From the NCBI GenBank assembly GCA_022708765.1, contig JAKIYB010000194.1, positions 1 through 7,878 of the forward strand: 7,878 nt of DNA, written 5' to 3'. Of this stretch, positions 1-5,419 are shown piece after piece. Positions within the stretch are counted from its first letter, which is position 1. Every line of letters begins with the position of its first letter. A program made the translations under genes and the position numbers. The notes beneath the pieces are model-generated. The model did not search any database, had not been told where the DNA came from, and saw only the letters and a list, made by a program, of their open reading frames with translations. This DNA is from Armatimonadota bacterium (GTDB taxonomy: Bacteria > Armatimonadota > Hebobacteria > CAIYQO01).

Positions 1-32
1 CCCGTGAACGGGGCTTGTGCGGAGAGGTCGGG
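1..32 (+). repeat. Leader repeat, copy 1
   Basis: This short sequence in the 5' leader of the GH18-like gene recurs in the leader of the DtxR-like gene at 1157-1189. About 27 of 32 positions are identical, with one gap; the best-kept parts are GTGAA, GGGCTTG and GCGGAGAG. Bases 1-4 (CCCG) can pair with 9-12 (CGGG) around a TGAA loop, so a small hairpin is possible in both copies. The window starts here, so the true left end is unknown. It matches no riboswitch class I recognise. It could be a shared regulatory RNA element or a dispersed repeat. Confidence 0.55.
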
Positions 33-57
33 GAGGCCGGGGGGAAGAGGAAACGGC

Positions 58-1083
58 ATGGAGGACGAGATTCAACCGAAGAAGCGGCGTCGGGGATGCG
101 GGTGCGGCGCGGTGCTCCTCATCCTGCTGGTGCTGCTGGCGGGGGATTACTGGTGGTACCCGCGCACGGCGGCGCCGCGTGGTCCAAGCGCGAGCCACGG
201 TGAAAACGCGCTGTGGGTGCGCTACACGTGGTATACCGGCGAGGAGACGGAGTCGGTGGAGCGGCTGGCGGCGCGGCTGCGGGAGGGTGGCATCAGCTCG
301 GCATATTTTCACGTGCGCTATCTGACGCCAGATGGCACGCTGCGGTTCCGCCGGCTGGAGTCGGCGAAAAAACTGACGGAGGCGCTACACAAACTGGCGC
401 CGGGGGTGATGCTCTACGCGTGGGTTTACGTGGGCAATGAAATTGCCCACGCCGAGGGGAAGCTGGACCCGGTGGACCTGGCTGACCCGCGAGTATGCGC
501 GAACGCGGTGCAGTCGGCGAAGTGGCTGGTGGAGGAGTGCGGTTTCGACGGCGTGCAGTGGGATTACGAGGTGTGCGCCAACCGCGACAGCCGCCTGACG
601 GCGCTGCTGGACGAGACGCGATCGGCAATGCCTGGAGCGACGCTCTCCGTCTGCGCGCCGGTCTGGACGCCCTGGCCGGTGACGGAGTTTTACGGTTGGG
701 ATGCCGCGTTCTTCGGCGAGGTGGCGAAGCGTTGCGACGAAGTGGCGGTGATGAATTACGACACGGCGATGGTGCTGCCGCGCTGGTATGTAGCCTGCAC
801 CCGCGAGCAGACGGCGCAGGTGACGCGCGCCGCGCAGGCGAGCAACCCGGACTGCCGCGTGCTGATCGGCGTGCCGACATACGGATATGGCGAAGGCGGC
901 CCGTCGCATCACGCCTACGCGGAGAACCTGCGCATGGCGCTCATCGGCGTGCGCGACGGCCTCACCGACCGCCGCGCCGAACACGCCTCCTTCGCCGGGG
1001 TGGCGCTCTTTGCGGATTACACGACGGACGCGGGAGAATGGAAGCTCTACCGGGAGATGTGGGGAGATTCCACTCGGCCGTAG
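58..1083 (+). CDS. Membrane-anchored GH18-like TIM-barrel protein
   Basis: Predicted 341-residue protein resembling glycoside hydrolase family 18 (chitinase/ENGase/spore-lytic type), probably anchored in the inner membrane and facing outward. A basic N-terminus (residues 8-12, KKRRR) precedes one hydrophobic helix at about 17-29, fitting a type II signal anchor. The barrel follows at about 50-335. The beta-4 motif is FDGVQWDYE (163-171): Glu171 is the expected catalytic acid and Asp169 its partner, but the first Asp of the usual DGxDxDxE is Gln167. MNYD (232-235) matches the GH18 beta-6 motif whose Tyr and Asp hold the substrate N-acetyl group. The usual beta-8 Trp is not evident: GVALFADY occupies that region. 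ATG 58 is chosen because AGAGG lies 7 nt upstream; an in-frame GTG at 4 has no visible ribosome site and lies in the leader repeat. Substrate is unknown; chitin-like or peptidoglycan-derived glycans are plausible. Since Glu171 is kept, activity is possible, but a binding-only role cannot be excluded. Confidence 0.75.
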   Translation: MEDEIQPKKRRRGCGCGAVLLILLVLLAGDYWWYPRTAAPRGPSASHGENALWVRYTWYTGEETESVERLAARLREGGISSAYFHVRYLTPDGTLRFRRLESAKKLTEALHKLAPGVMLYAWVYVGNEIAHAEGKLDPVDLADPRVCANAVQSAKWLVEECGFDGVQWDYEVCANRDSRLTALLDETRSAMPGATLSVCAPVWTPWPVTEFYGWDAAFFGEVAKRCDEVAVMNYDTAMVLPRWYVACTREQTAQVTRAAQASNPDCRVLIGVPTYGYGEGGPSHHAYAENLRMALIGVRDGLTDRRAEHASFAGVALFADYTTDAGEWKLYREMWGDSTRP

Positions 1084-1125
1084 TGTGACCGGATTTCAGC
1101 GCAACACCGCGAAATCGGAAACTAC

Positions 1126-1131
1126 TACAAT
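1126..1131 (+). promoter_or_regulatory. Possible -10 element for the DtxR-like gene
   Basis: TACAAT is a fair -10 hexamer in the gap between the GH18-like and regulator genes. No recognisable -35 hexamer lies 16-18 nt upstream. If used, transcription would start near 1138 and give a leader of about 95 nt that contains the repeat and hairpin at 1157-1215. The regulator could instead be transcribed by read-through from the upstream gene. Confidence 0.3.
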
Positions 1132-1156
1132 AAAAGGTTAGGAATGGGAATCAGCC

Positions 1157-1224
1157 CCCTGTGAATAGGGCTTGGGCGGAGAGATCGAGACAGGTCCGGG
1201 CATTTTCTGCCGGACGGGGAAAGG
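1157..1224 (+). promoter_or_regulatory. Structured 5' leader with leader repeat, copy 2
   Basis: Bases 1157-1189 repeat the element at 1-32. They can form a small hairpin, CCCT (1157-1160) with AGGG (1167-1170). A second hairpin lies at 1194-1215: GTCC pairs with GGAC and GGCA with TGCC, with one bulged G (1198) and a TTTTC loop. The ribosome site GGGGAAAGG (1216-1224) starts on the base right after this stem. The stem could therefore influence ribosome access, as in cis-regulatory leaders. The pairing is seen directly; a regulatory function is inferred. No known riboswitch consensus was recognised. Confidence 0.4.
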
Positions 1225-1232
1225 TATGGGTC

Positions 1233-1877
1233 ATGACACACCAGCATTTATCGCCGGAAGTGGAAGATTACCTGGAGCATCTGTATATGCGCCAGCATGA
1301 GGGGTACATGGGCGCGCTGCCGGAGTTGTCCGACCGAGGCATGGGGGAGTTGCTGCGGCATCACCTGGCCGTGTTTGAGGGCGGCGCAGTGACGCTGACA
1401 AAGGATGGGCTGGCGAAGGCGGAGCGGGCGGTGCGGCGGCACCGGCTGGCGGAGCGGTTGCTGCACGACGTGATTGACGTACACGGGCGCGACGTGGATC
1501 ACGCCGCCTGCGAATTCGAGCATTCGCTGCATCACGGCGTGGACGAGCATATTTGCACGCTGCTCGGTCACCCGAAAACCTGCCCGCACGGCCGGCCTAT
1601 CCCGCCGGGCAAATGCTGCCGGGAGAAAAAGCGCGCCGCCGACGCCGCCATCGCGCCGCTCTCCACGATGAAAAAGGATGAACGCGGCACCATTGCCTAC
1701 CTCTCCAGCCGTCAGCCGGAGACGGTGCAGAAACTCATGGCCCTCGGCGCGCTGCCCGGCGCGACCGTTCACGTCATTCAGCTCTTCCCCAGCGTCGTCT
1801 TCCAGGTCGGGCAGACGCAGGTCGCCGTGGACAGCGCGCTGGCGGGAGATATTTACGTCCGGCGGGCGGGCGGATAG
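1233..1877 (+). CDS. DtxR/MntR-family metal-dependent regulator with FeoA domain
   Basis: Predicted 214-residue metalloregulator. Family members dimerise on binding Fe(II) or Mn(II) and repress metal-uptake or redox genes. Residues 8-18 (PEVEDYLEHLY) match the first helix of the DtxR winged-helix domain. The dimerisation domain follows at about 60-130, with VRRHRLAERLL at 67-77 and CEFEH at 93-97. Residues 140-212 form an FeoA/SH3-like domain. Candidate metal ligands are Asp12, Glu15, His70, Glu74, Cys93, Glu96 and His97. Cys93 sits where iron-sensing DtxR has Cys102 and MntR has Glu99, whereas Asp12 matches MntR Asp8, so metal choice is ambiguous. A Cys-rich stretch (C117, C128, C129 around PHGRPIPPGKCC) follows; the CPHGxPIP part is common in the family. 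Between the first helix and the wing strand VTLT (53-56) the protein is about 11 residues shorter than usual, and the canonical recognition helix is hard to find. ATG 1233 follows the ribosome site AAAGG by 8 nt; in-frame GTG 1161 lies in the leader repeat. The gene converges on the porin/flavin operon, its likely target. Confidence 0.85.
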   Translation: MTHQHLSPEVEDYLEHLYMRQHEGYMGALPELSDRGMGELLRHHLAVFEGGAVTLTKDGLAKAERAVRRHRLAERLLHDVIDVHGRDVDHAACEFEHSLHHGVDEHICTLLGHPKTCPHGRPIPPGKCCREKKRAADAAIAPLSTMKKDERGTIAYLSSRQPETVQKLMALGALPGATVHVIQLFPSVVFQVGQTQVAVDSALAGDIYVRRAGG

Positions 1878-1887
1878 CAGATTCGTG

Positions 1888-1970
1888 GTATCGGGGCCGC
1901 GGATTTTCTAACCGCACGAGTTTACATTCAGTGGCAGGTCATGCGGATTGAAAATCCGCGGCCCCGATAC
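1888..1970. repeat. Large palindrome between convergent genes (MITE/REP-like)
   Basis: Two perfect 21-nt arms, 1888-1908 and 1950-1970, are exact reverse complements of each other. Inside a small mismatched patch, a further CCGCA (1912-1916) / TGCGG (1942-1946) pairing continues the stem, leaving a loop at 1917-1941. The element fills most of the 105-nt gap between the convergent regulator and membrane-protein genes. Transcribed either way it forms a very strong hairpin, so it may act as a bidirectional transcript end or 3' stabiliser. There is no T-run after either arm, so it is not a textbook intrinsic terminator. Size and perfect arms also fit a non-autonomous miniature element; no flanking target duplication is clear. 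Confidence 0.75.
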
Positions 1971-1982
1971 ATCATGTTCCGC

Positions 1983-2477
1983 TTATTCCGTGTGTTCCCG
2001 GTTGCTCCACATCTCCCATAGCGGCACGGCAATGAAGAGCAGCATGGGCACTCCAAGGAGCACGCGGGCCGCCCACACCAGCACCGCCCACTCGCGTGCG
2101 CCATAGGTGATGAGCCAGGGGGCGGCCATCTGCAACATCGCGCCGAGGACGGCGGCAAGGACGACGGCGGTTTTCCATGGCCGGGACCAGCCGCAGAGCA
2201 GGAAGACGTGGCCGAGGATGAAGAGCAGCAGCGGAACGGCGAAGAGATGGAAGTGCGTCGTCTCCAGCAATTCGCCGGCGGTTTTCGGGTAGATGCCCTG
2301 CGCTTCGTCGCCGGCGTAGTAGGTGGCGATGGCGGTGAGACTGCCCCCGCTGCGCGTAGCCGCCATCACGCCCATCGCCCCCATGCCGAGCAGCGTGAAG
2401 ACGAGGAACAGGGTGTAGATGAGTTTCGTCTCCCATTTCAGGGTGGGCAGCGTCTGCCCCTGCGCCCAGGCCTTCAT
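1983..2477 (-). CDS. Four-helix inner-membrane protein with clustered histidines
   Basis: Predicted 164-residue integral membrane protein with no named family I can assign. Hydrophobic segments lie at about 18-40, 76-96, 102-122 and 130-154. Residues 72-77 (ETTHFH) lead into the second helix, giving His75, His77 and His90. Such histidines at a membrane face could ligate heme b or interact with quinone, but that is inference from position and context. Its ATG overlaps the stop of the FMN-binding/ApbE gene (ATGA, 2474-2477), with GGAGG 6 nt upstream of the start, so the two are translationally coupled and probably act together. The most likely role is membrane anchor or electron donor for the exported flavoprotein, comparable to small membrane partners found beside ApbE in other flavinylation loci. 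A structural or transport role is also possible. Confidence 0.75.
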   Translation of the reverse strand: MKAWAQGQTLPTLKWETKLIYTLFLVFTLLGMGAMGVMAATRSGGSLTAIATYYAGDEAQGIYPKTAGELLETTHFHLFAVPLLLFILGHVFLLCGWSRPWKTAVVLAAVLGAMLQMAAPWLITYGAREWAVLVWAARVLLGVPMLLFIAVPLWEMWSNREHTE

Positions 2478-4000
2478 GCATCGCCTCCTTCCTCCAGCCG
2501 GGTGAAGGCGTCGGTGGCGTGCCGGTGGCCGTCGGCATCCAACAGCAACACGGCAAGGTCGCGCTCCCGCGCCACGGCCAGCCCATCCGCCTGACCGAGC
2601 ACAAAGAGGCCAGTGGAGAGCGCATCGGCGTCGGTCGCGGAGGGCGTCACCACGGTGGCGCTGAGCGTGCCGACCGCCGGCCGTCCGGTGCGCGGGTCCA
2701 CGATATGGGAGTAGCGCGTCCCGGCGATGAACAGGCCACGGGCATCATCCGCTGACGTTGAGACGGAGCCCCGCGCCAGCCAGATCGTCGCCAGCGCGAT
2801 ATCAGGGTCGCGCGGGTCGCGGATCTCCACCGGCCACCCCGGCGCCCCGGGCGGCGGGCCGATGGCGAGGAGCTGACCGCCGAAATTGAGCAGCGCGCCG
2901 GTGATGCCCTGTTCGCGCAGCACGCGCGCGGCGGCGTCCAGCGCGTACCCTTTGCCGATGCCGCCCACTTCGACGCGGAATCCCTCACCCAGGCGGGCTT
3001 CGTGACGCGCGGCATCCAGCGTGAGCTGGCGGGCATCCACCCGCGCCCGCGCCGCCCGGATGGCCGCCGCGTCGGGGAGGGTGTTCGCCGCCGCCGCGTC
3101 CTTCCACAGCCGCACCAGCGGGTACACCGTCATGTCGAAGGCGCCGCGCGTGGCGCCATACAGCGCCTGGCCGCGCGCCAGCAGATCGAAGGCCTCCGGA
3201 CTCAGCGCCAGCGCGCCCGCGGCATTCAGGCGGGAGAGTTCGCTCTCCCGCCTGAATGTGCTGAAGAGTGCTTCCAGCCGCGCCACTTCCGCGAAGGCCG
3301 CGTTGGCGGCACCGTCGGCTGTCGCGCGGTCGGGGGCGTGGACGGTGATTTCCAGCAGGGTGCCCATCAGGTATTGCGTCCGGCGGACGGGCCGCCGGCC
3401 CAGGGGCACGTCCGAGGCGCCCGCCGACGCCAGCAGGATGGGCGAGCCGTCCCCGGCGCTTTTCTTTGGCAAGACGAGGGTATCCAGATAGGCCAATACG
3501 GCGCGGATGCCATCCGTGATGGAGCGGCAGGAGATGGTCGCTCCGCTGATGTTGCGGATGTCGCCGTGCAGTTTCAGTTTGCTGTCACTGTTCTTCCCTT
3601 TATATTGATCAAGGAAGCGGCGCTGGCGAATCTCGCCGCCGTGCGACTCACGGTACGCGAGCAACTCGACCATGGTGATGACGCCTTTTGGATCGGTCGC
3701 CACCATGTAGGTGAAGGGCTGGCTTTTTCCGCGCGCATCGGTGATGATGGCGTACCCGAGCAACTTATCCGCTTTTTTTCCGGTAAAGCAGGTGAATTTC
3801 GGCGAGAGTCCTTTGCGGCCCAGGCGTTTCTCCAGTGTTTTCACCTCTTCTTTTGTCGCGGTGATGGCGCGCGACTCCACCACCACGTCCCCGGGGAAGG
3901 CAAGTTTCAACGCCTCATCGCGGGTGAGATACTCCACGGCTCCCGCCGGCGGCAGCGCCAGCAGGAGCGTGAACACGAGACTCAATAATACATATCGCAT
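2474..4000 (-). CDS. Exported FMN-binding domain fused to FAD:protein FMN transferase (ApbE)
   Basis: Predicted 508-residue exported fusion. A signal peptide (residues 1-21, ending PPAGA) leads to an FMN_bind-type domain (about 30-175). Its motif SGATIS (152-157) places Thr155 as the likely site of phosphodiester-linked FMN, as in NqrC and RnfG. The residue three before the motif is Arg149 rather than the usual Asp. After a linker (about 178-203) comes a full ApbE domain (about 205-505), the enzyme that moves FMN from FAD to a Ser/Thr. Its marks are SELSRLN (253-259), GAFDMTVYPL (286-295), GGIGKGYALD (346-355), NFGGQ (372-376), HIVDPRTGRPA (432-442) and DADALST (457-463) near the Mg site. Enzyme and acceptor in one chain suggest self-flavinylation outside the cytoplasm. 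ATG 4000 starts the signal peptide; only a weak AGG precedes it. The gene lies 96 nt after the porin gene, across a hairpin, and overlaps the membrane-protein gene by 4 nt. Electron acceptor unknown; ferric iron is plausible. Confidence 0.9.
   Translation of the reverse strand: MRYVLLSLVFTLLLALPPAGAVEYLTRDEALKLAFPGDVVVESRAITATKEEVKTLEKRLGRKGLSPKFTCFTGKKADKLLGYAIITDARGKSQPFTYMVATDPKGVITMVELLAYRESHGGEIRQRRFLDQYKGKNSDSKLKLHGDIRNISGATISCRSITDGIRAVLAYLDTLVLPKKSAGDGSPILLASAGASDVPLGRRPVRRTQYLMGTLLEITVHAPDRATADGAANAAFAEVARLEALFSTFRRESELSRLNAAGALALSPEAFDLLARGQALYGATRGAFDMTVYPLVRLWKDAAAANTLPDAAAIRAARARVDARQLTLDAARHEARLGEGFRVEVGGIGKGYALDAAARVLREQGITGALLNFGGQLLAIGPPPGAPGWPVEIRDPRDPDIALATIWLARGSVSTSADDARGLFIAGTRYSHIVDPRTGRPAVGTLSATVVTPSATDADALSTGLFVLGQADGLAVARERDLAVLLLDADGHRHATDAFTRLEEGGDA
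3223..3258. repeat. Perfect 16-bp inverted repeat inside the ApbE coding region
   Basis: Arms 3223-3238 and 3243-3258 are exact reverse complements around a 4-base loop (TTCG on +, CGAA in the mRNA sense). In the fusion gene they encode the conserved ApbE segment around FRRESELSRLNA (residues 249-260). A stem this long in the mRNA would be very stable. It may slow translation or arise from gene conversion between the arms, but no effect can be shown from sequence alone. Confidence 0.8.
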
Positions 4001-4015
4001 ATCGAAATACCTGAT

Positions 4016-4057
4016 CCTCTCCCCTCCCCACGGAGGAACGTGTGGGGAGGGGAGAGG
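4016..4057. repeat. 16-bp perfect hairpin between porin and flavin-fusion genes
   Basis: Arms 4016-4031 and 4042-4057 pair perfectly around a 10-nt loop; they are built of C- and G-runs (CCTCTCC... and ...GGAGAGG). In the operon's direction it begins 39 nt after the porin stop and ends 15 nt before the FMN-binding/ApbE start. There is no T-run, so a simple intrinsic terminator is unlikely. Placement suggests a stabiliser of the porin mRNA or a partial barrier giving more porin than flavoprotein. Similar C/G-rich palindromes occur as dispersed intergenic repeats in many environmental genomes. Confidence 0.7.
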
Positions 4058-4096
4058 GATACGAGGCGGCTATCGAAGCCGTCGCCTTCATGACCT

Positions 4097-5230
4097 TCAG
4101 AACATCCAGCCGATGCCGAAATTGATCAGCGTAGATTCCGTGCCGGCGGCATCTTTGCGGAGCTGGTAGTCCGCTTTCGTCACCAGGTTGGCGACGGGAT
4201 AAAAAGCAAGGCCGACGGTAAGGTCACGCCGGTCACCGGCGAGATTTTTCGCCACGCCCGCCGGCATCTCGGCCTGAGTGTCATATTTTTCGTAGCGGGT
4301 GAAGAGCACGGCGTCGGCTTCCGCCAGCCTGCCCTGCTTGACGCTCTCCGGCAGGAAATGCCAGCCGCCTTCCACGTACCAGCCTTTCATTTTCGCGGCG
4401 GTGCCATTGCCCAGGCCGGCGGCGCCATGCACGCGGTCTTCGGCATAAACGCCGCGAAAGTCAAGCGGGCCGACGCGGTATTCGGCATCCGCCGAGAGCA
4501 CCGTCAGGCTGGCGTTTACGCCGGGGTTCGTGCCGCGGTTGCCGTTATTCGCGCCGCCGGTGTAGCCGCTGACGCCGACGCGCAGATCCCGCGAGGGCAG
4601 CGGGCGGATATCCACGCGGCCGGTGACGGCCACCTGATTCAGGCTGGGCTGCTCCTTCATGCGCCCGCCGCGAATGCCGCTCAACGCGTTGAATTTTGAG
4701 CCGTCCAGGCCGTTGACCACGTATGCTTCATAGGAAAGGTTCTCCCCCAGCTTGCCGTAGACGCCGATGCCGTCGGACGACCAGGTGCTGGGAATGATGA
4801 CGGTGTCTACCTGCGGGCGCTCGACGCCATAGAAGGTGCTGGGTTCGTGGCGCTGGTTGATGATGCCGATGGGCGTGAGCACGCGCCCGGCGCGGACGCT
4901 GACCGGTTCGCTGAGCGCGAAATCCAGGTACAACTGCTCGATGGCGACTTCGCCGTGACCGTCATTCACGAAGGCATGCTCGATTTCCGTCTCGGAGTGG
5001 AGCTGGATCCAGTCGGCAAATTCGTAACCCATGTAGAGCACGAAGCGATGGATGTCGAACTTATCCTTGCCCGCGCCTTCCACGAAGTTGGCGTGCAATT
5101 CGCCGTAGCCGCCGACCGAAAAAGGGGAGCCGGATGCCTCCTGAGCGACCGCGCGCAGAGAACCGAGGGCCAGCACAAGGGCAAGGATCGGTATGATCCG
5201 CCCGCCGGCGCCAATAAACTGCTGGGACAT
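4097..5230 (-). CDS. Outer-membrane beta-barrel porin
   Basis: Predicted 377-residue porin of the general phosphate-selective-porin-like or DcaP-like type, making a water-filled channel in the outer membrane. The signal peptide covers residues 1-29 (hydrophobic core 12-24) with a probable cut after AVA before Gln30. The mature protein begins with a beta strand (FSVGGYGELHANF, 37-49) and runs as alternating amphipathic strands: KFDIHRFVLYMGYEF, IEQLYLDFAL, VRAGRVLTPIGIINQ and others. It ends in GIGWMF; a C-terminal Phe is the outer-membrane insertion signal. ATG 5230 has a perfect ribosome site, GGAGGT at 5241-5236, 5 nt upstream. It is the first gene of the operon, directly behind a strong promoter with palindromic operator-like sites. 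Its partners, an exported self-flavinylating protein and a membrane protein, suggest it admits a metal complex or redox substrate. Substrate selectivity cannot be read from the sequence. Confidence 0.85.
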   Translation of the reverse strand: MSQQFIGAGGRIIPILALVLALGSLRAVAQEASGSPFSVGGYGELHANFVEGAGKDKFDIHRFVLYMGYEFADWIQLHSETEIEHAFVNDGHGEVAIEQLYLDFALSEPVSVRAGRVLTPIGIINQRHEPSTFYGVERPQVDTVIIPSTWSSDGIGVYGKLGENLSYEAYVVNGLDGSKFNALSGIRGGRMKEQPSLNQVAVTGRVDIRPLPSRDLRVGVSGYTGGANNGNRGTNPGVNASLTVLSADAEYRVGPLDFRGVYAEDRVHGAAGLGNGTAAKMKGWYVEGGWHFLPESVKQGRLAEADAVLFTRYEKYDTQAEMPAGVAKNLAGDRRDLTVGLAFYPVANLVTKADYQLRKDAAGTESTLINFGIGWMF

Positions 5231-5286
5231 GTGTTACCTCCGATGGGGTGGTGTGAATTCCGAGTAGGATGCTCGGGAATTTAGTT

Positions 5287-5317
5287 ATTACTCATGTCGT
5301 AATTAGCGTGTACTAAT
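5287..5317. promoter_or_regulatory. Tandem palindromic operator, candidate DtxR-family site
   Basis: Two imperfect palindromes share their ends: ATTAGCGTGTACTAAT (5302-5317, arms ATTAG/CTAAT... read as ATTAG and CTAAT around 6 nt) and ATTACTCATGTCGTAAT (5287-5303, arms ATTAC/GTAAT around 7 nt). They cover the edge of the -10 element and the expected transcription start of the porin operon, where a bound repressor would block initiation. TTAG/CTAA half-sites are reminiscent of DtxR/IdeR boxes. The regulator at 1233-1877 is the obvious candidate; the pairing is inferred. Confidence 0.55.
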
Positions 5318-5346
5318 ATATATCATAGCGCTGACTACTCTGTCAA
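5317..5346 (-). promoter_or_regulatory. Sigma-70-type promoter of the porin/flavin operon
   Basis: On the - strand a perfect -35 TTGACA (5346-5341) is followed after 18 nt by TATATA (5322-5317); TATATT (5320-5315) is an alternative -10 with a 20-nt spacer. Transcription would begin near 5310, giving a leader of about 80 nt before the porin ATG. The AT-rich block stands out from the GC-rich surroundings. Confidence 0.7.
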
Positions 5347-5419
5347 GCGCCGCGGGAAAAAGATTTTCCGCCGGGCGCCACACCGAATCGGGCCTGCCGG
5401 CGTTTAACCGATTTTATCC

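Noticed and set aside
4..57. GTG 4 as start of the GH18-like gene
   Set aside because: It adds 18 low-complexity residues, has no visible ribosome site and lies in the leader repeat; ATG 58 has AGAGG at proper spacing.
293..984. Antisense and alternate-frame open frames over the GH18-like gene
   Set aside because: Compositional shadows; the + frame from 58 has a ribosome site, an anchor helix and GH18 motifs.
1157..1224. A known riboswitch (cobalamin, manganese, fluoride, NiCo or FMN type)
   Set aside because: None of the conserved boxes of these classes as I know them is present.
1161..1232. GTG 1161 as start of the DtxR-like gene
   Set aside because: The added 24 residues precede the normal N-terminus of the family and overlap a repeat and hairpin; ATG 1233 has a good ribosome site.
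3002..3988. 328-codon + strand open frame opposite the FMN_bind-ApbE gene
   Set aside because: Its product is Arg/Gly/Gln-rich without domain features, while the - strand carries all ApbE motifs in order.
1888..4057. Calling the large palindromes intrinsic terminators
   Set aside because: None is followed by a T-run on either strand, so only hairpin or repeat can be claimed.
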